A DNA stretch of 64,000 bases from Hydrogenophaga pseudoflava NBRC 102511 (GTDB lineage: Bacteria; Pseudomonadota; Gammaproteobacteria; Burkholderiales; Burkholderiaceae_C). Made by a program: the position numbers and the translations under genes. The stretch lies in NCBI RefSeq assembly GCF_001592285.1, contig NZ_BCWQ01000001.1, forward strand, positions 124,001 through 188,000. Direction: 5' to 3'. Numbering within the stretch: position 1 is the first letter of the stretch; each line of letters opens with the position of its first letter. Shown piece after piece: positions 19,185 to 28,211 of the stretch. Under the pieces are notes generated by a model. That model was not told the DNA's origin, searched no databases, and worked only from the letters and a program-made list of their open reading frames with translations.

Positions 19185-20168
19185 GTGAAACCTCACCCGC
19201 GCGACATCCTTGTTGGAGCCCAGGCCGGTGCATTTGCATTGCCGGTCTGCGATCACTACAGCGGTGTCGAAGCGCGGATGAGGAAGAGCCTGCAGCTGCA
19301 GGCCGAACTGAGTGCCGAGTTCGGCGCCTGCGTCTTCGATGTCACGCTCGACTGCGAAGACGGGGCGCCCGTCGGTGGTGAGGCCGAGCACGCGGCCCTG
19401 GTCACGGAACTGGCGTTGGGCGCCCCAGCAGCCGCCCGCGTCGCCGCCCGGGTCCACCCGGTGAACCATCCCCACTTCGAGGCCGATGTGGCCACGATTG
19501 CCGGTCAGGCCGGCGCGCGGCTGTGCCACCTCATGGTGCCCAAGGTGGAGTCGGTGGCCGACGTCGAACGCGCCGTGGCGGCCATGGACGCCGCTGGCGC
19601 CGCCGCCTTGCCGCTGCATGTGCTGATCGAGTCGCCGGCCGCGGTGCACCGCGCCTTCGACATCGCGGCCCACCCGCGCGTCGCATCCCTGAGCTTCGGT
19701 CTGATGGACTTCGTCTCGGCCCACGGCGGGGCGATTCCCGCCTCGGCGATGACGCTGGCGGGGCAGTTCAGCCACCCGCACGTGCTGCGGGCCAAGATCG
19801 AGATGGCGGCGGCATGCCACGCGCACGGCAAGGTGCCTTCACACAACGTGGTGACCGAGTTCAAGGACCTGCCCGCGCTGCAGAACGCCGTGCGCAAGGC
19901 GGCCACCGAACTCGGCTACACCCGCATGTGGAGCATCCACCCGGACCAGATCCGCGCCATCGTCGCCGCGTTTTCACCCGCCGAGGCTGAAATCGAGACC
20001 GCGCTGGCCATCGTCGAACGCGCCGCGGCCGCTGATTGGGCGCCGGTGCAGCACGAAGGCCGGCTGCACGACCGCGCCAGCTACCGCTATTACTGGCAAG
20101 TGATCGAGCGCGCGCACCAGACCGGGCATGCCCTGCCCGAGACCGTGCGCGGCTGGTTTCTTGCATGA
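19185..20168 (+). CDS. HpcH/HpaI aldolase / citrate lyase beta-like protein
   Basis: A 327-residue TIM-barrel lyase of the CitE family, which splits or makes C-C bonds of malyl-, citramalyl- or related CoA esters with a divalent metal. The likely metal and CoA-binding residues are in [13 protein letters not shown] (about residues 60-72) and LIESPAAV (about 146-153); KVESVADVE and SFGLMDF are also family segments. The start is GTG at 19185, 23 bases after mdh, with no clear Shine-Dalgarno. No citrate lyase alpha or gamma partners are present, so it is not part of a classical citrate lyase. Malyl/citramalyl-CoA or another TCA-linked substrate is plausible from context; substrate unproven. Confidence 0.8.
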   Translation: MKPHPRDILVGAQAGAFALPVCDHYSGVEARMRKSLQLQAELSAEFGACVFDVTLDCEDGAPVGGEAEHAALVTELALGAPAAARVAARVHPVNHPHFEADVATIAGQAGARLCHLMVPKVESVADVERAVAAMDAAGAAALPLHVLIESPAAVHRAFDIAAHPRVASLSFGLMDFVSAHGGAIPASAMTLAGQFSHPHVLRAKIEMAAACHAHGKVPSHNVVTEFKDLPALQNAVRKAATELGYTRMWSIHPDQIRAIVAAFSPAEAEIETALAIVERAAAADWAPVQHEGRLHDRASYRYYWQVIERAHQTGHALPETVRGWFLA

Positions 20169-20209
20169 CTTTCGAACACCAACCATCACCCACCCCACCG
20201 GAGAACGCC

Positions 20210-22807
20210 ATGTCGACCTTCCTGACCGACTACCGCGCCCACGTCGCTGAACGCGCCGCCCTGGGCATTCCCCCGCTGCCGCTCGACGCCAAGCAGGTCG
20301 CCGCCCTGATCGAACTGATCAAGAACCCGCCCGCCGGTGAAGACGCCTTCCTGCTGGACCTGCTGACGCACCGCGTGCCGCCGGGCGTGGACGACGCCGC
20401 CAAGGTCAAGGCCTCGTTCCTGGCCGCCGTGGCCCATGGTGACGAAAAGGTCGCCCTGATCTCCAAGGCCAAGGCCACCGAGCTGCTGGGCACCATGGTG
20501 GGTGGCTACAACGTGCACCCGCTGATCGAGCTGCTGGACGACGCCGAAGTGGCAGGCGTCGCCGCCGAAGGTCTGAAGAAGACCCTGCTGATGTTCGACT
20601 TCTTCAACGACGTCGCAGAGAAGGCCAAGGCCGGCAACGCCAAGGCCAAGGAAGTTATGCAGTCGTGGGCCGACGCCGAGTGGTTCACCACCCGCCCCGA
20701 AGTGCCCAAGAGCATCACCGTCACCGTGTTCAAGGTGCCCGGCGAGACCAACACCGACGACCTGTCGCCCGCCCCGGACGCCTGGAGCCGCCCGGACATC
20801 CCGATGCACTACCTGGCGATGCTGAAGAACACGCGCCCCGACGCGGCCTTCAAGCCCGAAGAAGACGGCAAGCGTGGCCCGATGCAGTTCATCGAGGATC
20901 TGAAGAAGAAGGGCAACCTCGTGGCCTACGTGGGCGACGTGGTCGGTACCGGTTCTTCGCGCAAGTCGGCCACCAACAGCGTGATCTGGGCCACGGGCCA
21001 GGACATCCCCTTCGTGCCGAACAAGCGCTTCGGCGGCGTCACGCTGGGAGGCAAGATCGCCCCGATCTTCTTCAACACGCAGGAAGACTCCGGCGCGCTG
21101 CCGATCGAAGTGGACGTCTCCAAGCTGGAGATGGGCGACGTCATCGAAGTCATGCCCTACGACGGCAAGATCGTCAAGAACGGCGAGACCGTCACCGAGT
21201 TCAAGCTGCGCAGCGACGTGCTGTTCGACGAAGTGCGCGCCGGCGGCCGCATCAACCTGATCATCGGCCGCTCGCTGACCGCCAAGGCGCGCGAGTTCCT
21301 GGGCCTGCCCGCCTCGACCCAGTTCCGCCTGCCGCAGGCGCCCGCCGAGAGCAAGGCCGGCTTCACCCTGGCACAGAAGATGGTCGGTCGCGCCGTCGGC
21401 CTGCCGGAAGGCCAGGGCGTGCGCCCCGGCACCTACTGCGAGCCCAAGATGACGACCGTCGGTTCGCAGGACACCACTGGCCCGATGACCCGCGACGAGC
21501 TGAAGGACCTGGCCTGCCTGGGCTTCTCGGCCGACCTCGTGATGCAGTCCTTCTGCCACACGGCCGCCTACCCGAAGCCGGTGGACGTGAAGACCCATCG
21601 CGAACTGCCGGCCTTCATCAGCAGCCGCGGCGGCGTGTCCCTGCGCCCGGGCGACGGCGTGATCCACAGCTGGCTCAACCGCCTGCTGCTGCCCGACACC
21701 GTGGGCACCGGCGGTGACTCGCACACCCGCTTCCCGATCGGCATTTCCTTCCCGGCCGGTTCCGGTCTGGTGGCCTTCGGCGCCGCCACCGGTGTGATGC
21801 CGCTGGACATGCCCGAGTCGGTGCTGGTGCGCTTCAAGGGCCAGATGCAGCCCGGCGTCACCCTGCGTGACCTGGTGCATGCGATTCCGCTGTACGCGAT
21901 CAAGGCCGGCTTGCTGACCGTGGCCAAGGCCGGCAAGAAGAATATCTTCTCGGGCCGCATCCTGGAAATCGAAGGTCTGCCCGACCTGAAGGTGGAACAG
22001 GCCTTCGAGTTGTCCGACGCCTCGGCCGAGCGCTCGGCCGCCGGCTGCACCATCAAGCTCAACAAGGAGCCGGTGCAGGAGTACCTGAAGTCGAACATCG
22101 TTCTGATGAAGAACATGATCGCCGACGGTTACCAGGACGCGAAGACCCTGGCGCGCCGCATCGAGAAGGTCGAGGCCTGGCTGGCCAAGCCCGAGCTGCT
22201 CGAAGCCGACAAGGACGCCGAATACGCCGCCGTGATCGAGATCGACCTGGCCGATATCACCGAGCCGATCGTCTGCTGCCCGAACGATCCGGACGACGCC
22301 AAGTTCCTGTCCGAAGTCGCCGGCACCAAGATCGACGAGGCCTTCATCGGTTCGTGCATGACCAACATTGGCCACTTCCGCGCGGCCGCCACCGTGCTGG
22401 GCGGCGCGCGCGACATCCCGGTCAAGCTGTGGGTGGCGCCGCCGACCAAGATGGATGCGGCCGAACTGACCAAGGAAGGCCACTACGCCAACTTCGGCGC
22501 CGCCGGTGCCCGCACCGAAATGCCCGGCTGCTCGCTGTGCATGGGCAACCAGGCCCAGGTGCGCGAAGGCGCGACGGTGATCTCCACCTCGACCCGCAAC
22601 TTCCCGAACCGCCTGGGCAAGAACACCAACGTGTTCCTGGGCTCGGCCGAGCTGGCCGCCGTGGCGTCCAAGCTGGGCAAGCTGCCGACCAAGGAAGAGT
22701 ACCTGGCCGCCACCGGCGTGATCACCGCCAAGGCCGACCAGATCTACAAGTACATGAACTTCGACCAGATCGAGGAGTACGTGGAGACCGCGAAGACGGT
22801 GGCCTGA
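20210..22807 (+). CDS. acnB: Aconitate hydratase B / 2-methylisocitrate dehydratase
   Basis: An 865-residue AcnB-type aconitase, the normal length, interconverting citrate and isocitrate and often acting on 2-methylisocitrate. The N-terminal HEAT-like domain (from [16 protein letters not shown]) precedes the swivelling domain, an order unique to AcnB. Cluster cysteines lie in [12 protein letters not shown] and [21 protein letters not shown] Shine-Dalgarno precedes ATG 20210. The upstream-open frame overlaps the previous gene and was not used. A strong terminator follows. Confidence 0.97.
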   Translation: MSTFLTDYRAHVAERAALGIPPLPLDAKQVAALIELIKNPPAGEDAFLLDLLTHRVPPGVDDAAKVKASFLAAVAHGDEKVALISKAKATELLGTMVGGYNVHPLIELLDDAEVAGVAAEGLKKTLLMFDFFNDVAEKAKAGNAKAKEVMQSWADAEWFTTRPEVPKSITVTVFKVPGETNTDDLSPAPDAWSRPDIPMHYLAMLKNTRPDAAFKPEEDGKRGPMQFIEDLKKKGNLVAYVGDVVGTGSSRKSATNSVIWATGQDIPFVPNKRFGGVTLGGKIAPIFFNTQEDSGALPIEVDVSKLEMGDVIEVMPYDGKIVKNGETVTEFKLRSDVLFDEVRAGGRINLIIGRSLTAKAREFLGLPASTQFRLPQAPAESKAGFTLAQKMVGRAVGLPEGQGVRPGTYCEPKMTTVGSQDTTGPMTRDELKDLACLGFSADLVMQSFCHTAAYPKPVDVKTHRELPAFISSRGGVSLRPGDGVIHSWLNRLLLPDTVGTGGDSHTRFPIGISFPAGSGLVAFGAATGVMPLDMPESVLVRFKGQMQPGVTLRDLVHAIPLYAIKAGLLTVAKAGKKNIFSGRILEIEGLPDLKVEQAFELSDASAERSAAGCTIKLNKEPVQEYLKSNIVLMKNMIADGYQDAKTLARRIEKVEAWLAKPELLEADKDAEYAAVIEIDLADITEPIVCCPNDPDDAKFLSEVAGTKIDEAFIGSCMTNIGHFRAAATVLGGARDIPVKLWVAPPTKMDAAELTKEGHYANFGAAGARTEMPGCSLCMGNQAQVREGATVISTSTRNFPNRLGKNTNVFLGSAELAAVASKLGKLPTKEEYLAATGVITAKADQIYKYMNFDQIEEYVETAKTVA

Positions 22808-22824
22808 ACGGCATCCCTTCGATG

Positions 22825-22858
22825 AATGAAAAACGGCCCTTCGGGGCCGTTTTTCATT
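22825..22858 (+). terminator. Rho-independent terminator after acnB
   Basis: A 15-bp perfect stem (AATGAAAAACGGCCC and its complement) closed by a TTCG tetraloop begins 17 bases after the acnB stop. The 3' arm supplies a run of five T. The matching A run makes it potentially bidirectional. Confidence 0.93.
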
Positions 22859-22907
22859 GCCGGTGACGGTTTGGCACAGGGTGGCCGCCGCTAACATCCG
22901 GCCCGGA

Positions 22908-22929
22908 CGTGGCGGGTCGTCCTGCCACG
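22908..22929 (+). other. Leader hairpin before the lipoprotein gene
   Basis: CGTGGCGGG and CCTGCCACG form a 9-bp stem (one G-U pair) with a TCGT loop, ending 28 bases before the lipoprotein ATG. A weak promoter (TTGGCA 22871 and TAACAT 22892, spacing only 15) lies upstream. The hairpin has no T run, so a transcript-stability or translational role is more likely than termination. Confidence 0.4.
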
Positions 22930-22957
22930 CCTTTCAATACATCAGGAGGAACTCACA

Positions 22958-23554
22958 ATGAACAAGCCATTCCGCTATCCCGCGCTGAGCCGTCGCCAGC
23001 TGGGTCTGGGTCTTCTGTCCGGCCTCGGGCTGGCGCTGGCCGGTTGTGGTGGTGGCGATGACGGCGACGACCAGCCGCTCTACGCCGCCTTCAACGACCT
23101 GCGCGCCGGCATGACCCGGGACGATGTGCAGCGCCTGGTCAACCGGGCGCCGGTGTCCGGTACCTCGGCCTCGGTGCTGCGCTGGGAGACCGATACAGAA
23201 ATCCTGGAGGTGACTTTCTCCGGCGACCGGATCGCGACGGCCCGCTGGACCGACCGCACCACCGGGCGCTCCTATCTGCGCACCTTCCGCTTTGCGGGCA
23301 ATGGCGGTGGCGGCACCGGCACCCTCTACCAGGCTTTCCTGGCCTTGCGCCCTGGCATGACCCGGGGGGAAGTGATCCAGCGGGTGCCCGTGGCCGTGTC
23401 GCAGGGGGCCACCACCAGCCAGGTGCTCTGGATCGATGGTGAGGAGGCGCTGGGCGTGCGCTTCAACGGCTCCTCCGACGGTTCCACCATCACCTTTGCG
23501 CAATGGGGACTGTCCATCGCGGCGGGCAGCCGCAACGAAACGCGCACCTTCTGA
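22958..23554 (+). CDS. Lipoprotein with two BamE/SmpA-like repeats
   Basis: A 198-residue protein with an AGGAGGAA Shine-Dalgarno. The signal peptide ends in a lipobox (LALAGC, Cys31). The mature part holds two similar units, YAAFNDLRAGMTRDDVQRLV (about 46-65) and LYQAFLALRPGMTRGEVIQRV (about 124-144), each followed by a beta-hairpin region with a conserved Trp (VLRWETDTEILEV, VLWIDGEEALGV). The GMTR-(D/G)-(D/E)-V pattern recalls the SmpA/BamE (PepSY-like) fold. The twin arginine in SRRQLGLGLLSG may allow Tat export. Function unknown; outer-membrane assembly or inhibitor roles are guesses. Confidence 0.7.
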   Translation: MNKPFRYPALSRRQLGLGLLSGLGLALAGCGGGDDGDDQPLYAAFNDLRAGMTRDDVQRLVNRAPVSGTSASVLRWETDTEILEVTFSGDRIATARWTDRTTGRSYLRTFRFAGNGGGGTGTLYQAFLALRPGMTRGEVIQRVPVAVSQGATTSQVLWIDGEEALGVRFNGSSDGSTITFAQWGLSIAAGSRNETRTF

Positions 23555-23567
23555 TCGGGTGTCCGTT

Positions 23568-24449
23568 TCAGGCCGGGCCGCCCGTGAGGGCCGCCCAGCC
23601 CGGCCAGCCGTCGCGCGCAATCGCAAACTTGCGACTGGCAGAACTCCACGACGCACCGGTGGCCATGGCCTCGGCGAAGGCGGCGCCATCGACCACCTGC
23701 GTGCCGCCCAACAGCGTCACGCCACGATCAAACAGCGCGTCGGGCCAGAGCCCGGCCGAGGGGCCGATGACGGCAAAGCGTGTGGCGTTCGGTGCCGCCG
23801 CCAGCATCTCGTCCAGAGAATCGTTGAGCAGCATGGTCGAGGTGCCGACCACGGTGTTGCAGGCGGCCAGCGCCGAGCGGTCCAGCGTGATGTGGACCTT
23901 CGGAAAACGCTCCCGCTGCCGCGCCACCATCTCCGCGTTCATCTCCACCACGGTGAGGCGTCCGCCGGCTTCGTCGACACGCCGCACCAGCGGCGGGAAG
24001 AAACCGATCATGCCCAGGTGGTCCTGCGGACCGAGCACCACATCGCCCAGCGAGTTGCCGGCCGGCGGTGGCGTGTAGCCGATGCGTCGCCAGACCGAGT
24101 CGGTCAGCGCGTTGACCGCGGCCAGCGCGACCGCGCGCTCCACCTCGTCGCCACCGGCCAGCCGCTGCGCCAGTGCCATCGGGTCGGCGCCCGCCAGCGC
24201 GTCGTGCCGGTCGCTGCCGTGCCGGGCGAGCAGGTGGTCGAGCGTGCCCCCGAGCAGGATGTAGGACAGGCCGAAGGCGCCGTCTTCCAGCTCGATGGCG
24301 CAGAACTCGGCGTCGTGTTCGCCCGGTTCGCCGGGGCGCTGCGGGAGGTGCAGGCGCCGGACCTTCGGACTCGGCCATCGGGTGGCGATGGCGGCGAGCT
24401 GCTGGAGCAGGGCGGTGGAGATCGGAGTCCGGTTCTGGCGCTGGTTCAT
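23568..24449 (-). CDS. DUF364 domain protein (Rossmann-like, putative chelator)
   Basis: A 293-residue protein with an N-terminal DUF4213-like part (to about residue 100) and a C-terminal DUF364 Rossmann-like domain (LGMIGFFPPLVRRV, VVEMNAEMV, TSTMLLNDSLDEML, VIGPSAGLWPDALFDRGVTLLGGT). The family has been suggested to bind heavy metals or metal-chelate-derived ligands, but no reaction is established. The ATG (24449) overlaps the stop of the XRE regulator (ATGA), so the regulator and this gene are one unit. Confidence 0.75.
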   Translation of the reverse strand: MNQRQNRTPISTALLQQLAAIATRWPSPKVRRLHLPQRPGEPGEHDAEFCAIELEDGAFGLSYILLGGTLDHLLARHGSDRHDALAGADPMALAQRLAGGDEVERAVALAAVNALTDSVWRRIGYTPPPAGNSLGDVVLGPQDHLGMIGFFPPLVRRVDEAGGRLTVVEMNAEMVARQRERFPKVHITLDRSALAACNTVVGTSTMLLNDSLDEMLAAAPNATRFAVIGPSAGLWPDALFDRGVTLLGGTQVVDGAAFAEAMATGASWSSASRKFAIARDGWPGWAALTGGPA

Positions 24450-25273
24450 GCAGCCATGGTAGCGGCGAGCGCGCGCAGCGCCTGTGCCGTGGCTTCGTCG
24501 CCGGGAAAGAAGGTCTCCAGCGCCAGCTCCTGCAGGGTGATGTCGGCGGGCGAGCCGAACACGGTGGTGGTGCTGATCAGGTGCAGCACGCCGGCCGGGG
24601 TATGGACCAGGAAGGGCATCAGCACCCCCGGGTGCTCGCCGGCCAGGCGCGCCGCCGACCCGGGCGCCTGCCCCGGGTAGGCGCGCAGCTCGGCGAGCAG
24701 GTCCGCCAGGGCCTCGTCGCCGGTGGCGCGGATCTGCTGCTGCAGCCGCGCGAACAGGTGCTCGCGCCACTGGTCGAGGTTGGCAATGCGCGGCGCCAGG
24801 CCGCCCGGGTGCAGGCTCACGCGCAGCAGGCTCACCGGCGGCTGCAGCAGGGCCGGGTCGACGTCGGTCAGCAGCGGCGCGACCATGCGGTTGGACAGCA
24901 CCATGTGCCAGTGGCGGTCGAAGGCCACGGCGGGCCAGGGTTCGTGGCTGTCGAGGATGTGCTGCACCGCGCGCCGCGCCGCGTCCATCGCCGGCTCGTC
25001 CAGCCGCTGTTCGCGGTACATGGGCGCGTAGCCGGCCGCCACCAGCCACGTATTGCGCTCGCGCAGCGGCACCGCCAGCCGTTCGCACAGGCGCAGCACC
25101 AGCTCGCGGCTGGGGCTGGCTTTGCCGGTCTCCACGCAACTGAGGTGGCGGGTCGAGAGCTCGGCGTCGAGGGCGAGGTCCTGCTGGCTGAGGTGGCGCA
25201 GCTGACGCCAGTGGCGCAGGTGGTCGCCGACCGAGAGGCGGCGGCTGGCGTGGGGAAAGGCGGCGTTCGACAT
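24446..25273 (-). CDS. XRE-family regulator with MmyB-like ligand domain
   Basis: A 275-residue regulator. Residues about 14-70 form a Cro/CI-type helix-turn-helix (SVGDHLRHWRQLRHLSQQDLALDAE, then STRHLSCVETGKASPSREL). The remainder matches the MmyB-like ligand domain (WPAVAFDRHWHMVLSNRMVAPLLT, SLHPGGLAPRIANLDQW), related to PAS folds and thought to bind fatty-acid-like ligands. Its stop overlaps the DUF364 start, and a membrane-protein gene diverges from it. A perfect 8-bp inverted repeat lies between the two divergent starts and is its likely operator. Confidence 0.85.
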   Translation of the reverse strand: MSNAAFPHASRRLSVGDHLRHWRQLRHLSQQDLALDAELSTRHLSCVETGKASPSRELVLRLCERLAVPLRERNTWLVAAGYAPMYREQRLDEPAMDAARRAVQHILDSHEPWPAVAFDRHWHMVLSNRMVAPLLTDVDPALLQPPVSLLRVSLHPGGLAPRIANLDQWREHLFARLQQQIRATGDEALADLLAELRAYPGQAPGSAARLAGEHPGVLMPFLVHTPAGVLHLISTTTVFGSPADITLQELALETFFPGDEATAQALRALAATMAA

Positions 25274-25304
25274 GGGCACATGGTAGGCCCGGACGCCGCG
25301 CGAA

Positions 25305-25325
25305 CCATGACCCGCGAGGTCATGG
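25305..25325. promoter_or_regulatory. Perfect inverted repeat, likely XRE operator
   Basis: CCATGACC (25305-25312) and GGTCATGG (25318-25325) are exact complements with five bases between. The site lies 32 bases upstream of the XRE regulator start and 61 upstream of the divergent membrane-protein start, a position suited to controlling both. Confidence 0.6.
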
Positions 25326-25385
25326 ACGCCATGCCCTGGCGCCGCGAGCATCGGGCTCCCATCGTTTCACTTCAAGGAGTCCACC

Positions 25386-25787
25386 ATGTTCACTGTCTCT
25401 GCTTCCACCCTGCGCCGCGTGCTCTGGCTCGATGCCGCCAGCGGCCTGGGCATGGGCCTGTCCCATCTGGCGCTGTCGGAACCGCTGTCCGGCTGGACCG
25501 GCATTCCGGCCACCTGGCTGCAGGTGGCGGCGCTGGTCGTGTTCGGCGCGGCCTCACTGGCCGCCTGGCTCGCGAGCCGGGCCGAACCCCCGGCGGGCGG
25601 CGTCAAGCTGCTGGCGGTGGGCAACTTCGCCTGGGTCGCGGCGAGCCTCTGGCTGGCCTTCGGTGCCGGCCTGTCGCTGACCGCGCTGGGCCTGGGCTGG
25701 GTGCTGGCGCAGGCGCTGATGGTGCTGGTCCTGGCCGAGCTGGAGTGGGCCGGCGCACGACGGGCGCAGGGCCTGGCAATGGCCTGA
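25386..25787 (+). CDS. Small four-helix membrane protein
   Basis: A 133-residue integral membrane protein with four predicted helices at about residues 12-30, 44-64, 73-93 and 98-120. An AAGGAG lies ten bases before the ATG. No domain was recognised with confidence. It diverges from the XRE-DUF364 unit with a shared intergenic operator candidate, so it is probably controlled by that regulator. Function unknown. Confidence 0.75.
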   Translation: MFTVSASTLRRVLWLDAASGLGMGLSHLALSEPLSGWTGIPATWLQVAALVVFGAASLAAWLASRAEPPAGGVKLLAVGNFAWVAASLWLAFGAGLSLTALGLGWVLAQALMVLVLAELEWAGARRAQGLAMA

Positions 25788-25856
25788 GCCTTCGGTCCGC
25801 CGGGCGGGTTCCGGGAGGCGACAGCCGCGGCGGGACGCCGGTGGCAGGGAGGCACA

Positions 25857-27053
25857 ATGCCGCGTCTGTCACCACTGTCCCGCTGTCACATGCCTTTCAA
25901 CGACAACCACATCGAGCCTTCCTCCGTCGCCACCGTCCGCCGCCTGCCCATCGAATTCACCGGCTCCGGCAGCGAGTACTTCCGCATCTGGATCGTCAAC
26001 CTGCTCCTCCTCCTGGTCACGCTGGGCCTGTACTGGCCCTGGGCCAAGGTGCGGCGCCAGCGCTACTTCTGGGGCAACACCCTGGTGGACGGCGATCCGC
26101 TGGGTTTTCACGGCGACCCCAAACAGATGTTCAAGGGCTGGGTGCTGGTCGGGGTGCTGTTCGTGCTCTACAACTGGGCCAACAGCTTCTCCGCCGTGGC
26201 GAGCCTGGTGGCCTTCGTGGCGCTGGCCGCGCTGTGGCCGGCCCTGTGGCGTTCGTCCATGGCCTTCCGCATGGGCAACACCAGCTGGCGGGGCCTGCGG
26301 TTCCGCTTCGTGGGCTCGCTGCGCGACGCCTACCTCGCGCACCTGCCGCCGTTTCTGGTGGTGCTGCCGATGGTGCTGCTGACCTTTGCCATCCCCGAAG
26401 ACCCGGAGCAGGCCCCGCCCGAATGGGTGATGGCGTCCTTCGGTGGGGCGTTTGTGCTGCTGGTGCTGACGCTGCCGTGGCTGCTGTGGCGCATGAAGGC
26501 CTACCAGCACCGGCACTACGCGCTCGGCCCCTTGCAGACCGATTTCCGCGCCAGCGTGGGTTCGTTCTACCTGCTGGCGATCAAGCCCTTCCTGCTGTTC
26601 GCCGGGGTGATGGGGCTGATCGCGCTGTACGTCGTCACCAGCTTCGGCAGCGCCGACGCGCTGGGCGGCTTGCTGGGCGAGATGATGTGGGTGCTGCCTG
26701 TCCTGGTGGTCGGCTTCTGGGTGCTCATGTTCCTGGGCATCGGTCCCTGGATCACCACCCGCCTGCAGAACCTGGTCTGGACCAAGACCGGCAATGGCCA
26801 GATGCGCTTCATCAGCCAGCTGCGTTTTCGCGACATGCTCTGGATGAGCATAAAGAACGGGCTGCTGATCGGCATCACCCTGGGGCTGTACTGGCCCTTC
26901 GCCAAGGTGGCCATGGCGCGCCTGCGGCTGGAGGCGGTGCACGTGCGCACCGTCACCGACATGCAGGCCCTGCTGGCGGCGGAACACGATCGGCCCGCCG
27001 AGGCGGCGGGCGACGCGGCCGGCGATTTCTTCGGTCTGGACGTGGGCCTCTGA
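25857..27053 (+). CDS. YjgN/DUF898 family multi-pass membrane protein
   Basis: A 398-residue inner-membrane protein of the DUF898 family. The family hallmark, a repeated TLGLYWPWAKVR / TLGLYWPFAKVAMAR segment, appears near residues 55-68 and 345-360, and YWPWAKVRRQRYFWGNT is typical of the first copy. About eight hydrophobic helices are visible. ATG 25857 is preceded by GGGAGG; an ATG at 25890 would lose 11 residues but has no ribosome site. It lies 11 bases upstream of an M48 peptidase gene. Function unknown. Confidence 0.85.
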   Translation: MPRLSPLSRCHMPFNDNHIEPSSVATVRRLPIEFTGSGSEYFRIWIVNLLLLLVTLGLYWPWAKVRRQRYFWGNTLVDGDPLGFHGDPKQMFKGWVLVGVLFVLYNWANSFSAVASLVAFVALAALWPALWRSSMAFRMGNTSWRGLRFRFVGSLRDAYLAHLPPFLVVLPMVLLTFAIPEDPEQAPPEWVMASFGGAFVLLVLTLPWLLWRMKAYQHRHYALGPLQTDFRASVGSFYLLAIKPFLLFAGVMGLIALYVVTSFGSADALGGLLGEMMWVLPVLVVGFWVLMFLGIGPWITTRLQNLVWTKTGNGQMRFISQLRFRDMLWMSIKNGLLIGITLGLYWPFAKVAMARLRLEAVHVRTVTDMQALLAAEHDRPAEAAGDAAGDFFGLDVGL

Positions 27054-27064
27054 GCACGGCACGC

Positions 27065-28204
27065 ATGGACACCTCGGCCCCGTCCGCGAGCCAGGGCCTC
27101 GCGGTCCGCTATTTCGACGGCCGCAGCAGCCGGCCACGTGGGGTGCAGGCCACGCTCGCAGCGGGCCGGCTGCACCTGAAGGGGCCGGACGTGGACCGCA
27201 CGATCGAGGCCCGGCGGGTGCAATGGCCCGAGCGCACGCGGCGCGGGCCCCGCATCGCCCAGCTGCCCGACGGCGGCAGCATCCAGTCCGACGACGCGGC
27301 GGCCTGGGACGCCTGGGTCCGCGATGCGGGTCACGTGGAATCGGTGGTGGTGCGGCTGCAGCAGAGCTGGCGCGGCGTGCTGGCCAGCCTGCTTCTGCTG
27401 GTGGCAGTGAGCGTGGCTGGCTACGTCTGGGGCCTGCCCTGGGCGGCGCGTGCGGTGGCCGACCGCTTCCCGGAAGGTGTCGAGCAGCAGATCGGCGAGA
27501 CGGTGCTGGATCAGGTCGACGATTTCGTGAAGCCCAGCCAGCTGAGCGCCCAGGAGCAACAGGCCATCGAGCAGGCCTGGCAGCGGGTGCTGCGCGCGCA
27601 CACGGCGGCCCAGGCAGCGCGCGGCGTGGCGGTGCGGCCCTCGCGCCTGCTGATCCGCGGCAGCGAAGACATCGGTCCCAACGCGCTGGCACTGCCGGGC
27701 GGCACCATGCTGCTGACCGACGACATGGCACGGCTGCTGCAGCACGACACCGACGTGATCGCGGGCGTGCTGGCGCACGAGCTGGGGCATGTGCAGCATC
27801 GGCATGGCGTGCGCATGCTGGTGCAGGTGGGCGTGCTGGGTTTTGTCACCTCGACCCTGTGGGGCGACTACAGCGGTGTGCTGGCCACGGTGCCGCTCTG
27901 GCTGGGGCAGGCCCACTACTCGCGCGAGGCCGAGCGCGAGGCCGACGCCTACAGCGTGACCGTGCTGCGCGACGCGGGCCTGTCGCCCGCGGTGATGACC
28001 CGGCTGTTCGAGCGCTTCGCACTGTTCAAGCGCTGCGGCGACGACATCCTCAAGCCTGTGCCGGCCGGCAGCGCGCCGGTGTGCCAGACCAAAGGCAACG
28101 AAGTCAAAGAGGACGAGGAGACGGACGGCTTCTGGGGACTGGGCTTCGCCTCGCACCCGGCAGACGAGGACCGCACCGCCTTCTTCCGCGACGCGGCGCG
28201 CTGA
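27065..28204 (+). CDS. M48-family membrane metallopeptidase
   Basis: A 379-residue protein. The N-terminal region (about 12-90, VRYFDGRSSRPRGVQATL) resembles the DUF7092 domain that often precedes M48 peptidases; one transmembrane helix follows (about 102-122). The zinc motif HELGH is seen in VLAHELGHVQHRHG near residue 240, and the third ligand Glu lies in SREAEREADAY near 287. It is likely anchored in the inner membrane with the peptidase facing the periplasm. It directly follows the YjgN gene. Targets are unknown. Confidence 0.85.
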   Translation: MDTSAPSASQGLAVRYFDGRSSRPRGVQATLAAGRLHLKGPDVDRTIEARRVQWPERTRRGPRIAQLPDGGSIQSDDAAAWDAWVRDAGHVESVVVRLQQSWRGVLASLLLLVAVSVAGYVWGLPWAARAVADRFPEGVEQQIGETVLDQVDDFVKPSQLSAQEQQAIEQAWQRVLRAHTAAQAARGVAVRPSRLLIRGSEDIGPNALALPGGTMLLTDDMARLLQHDTDVIAGVLAHELGHVQHRHGVRMLVQVGVLGFVTSTLWGDYSGVLATVPLWLGQAHYSREAEREADAYSVTVLRDAGLSPAVMTRLFERFALFKRCGDDILKPVPAGSAPVCQTKGNEVKEDEETDGFWGLGFASHPADEDRTAFFRDAAR

Positions 28205-28211
28205 AAGCCAA

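Noticed and set aside
20186-22897. 903-codon open frame antisense to acnB
   Set aside because: Composition typical of an antisense shadow (His/Val/Gly/Asp-rich, no motif); acnB is unmistakable on the other strand.
24173-28204. 1343-codon open frame spanning several genes
   Set aside because: Only its last 380 codons, the M48 peptidase, are real. The rest crosses three other genes in the wrong frame.
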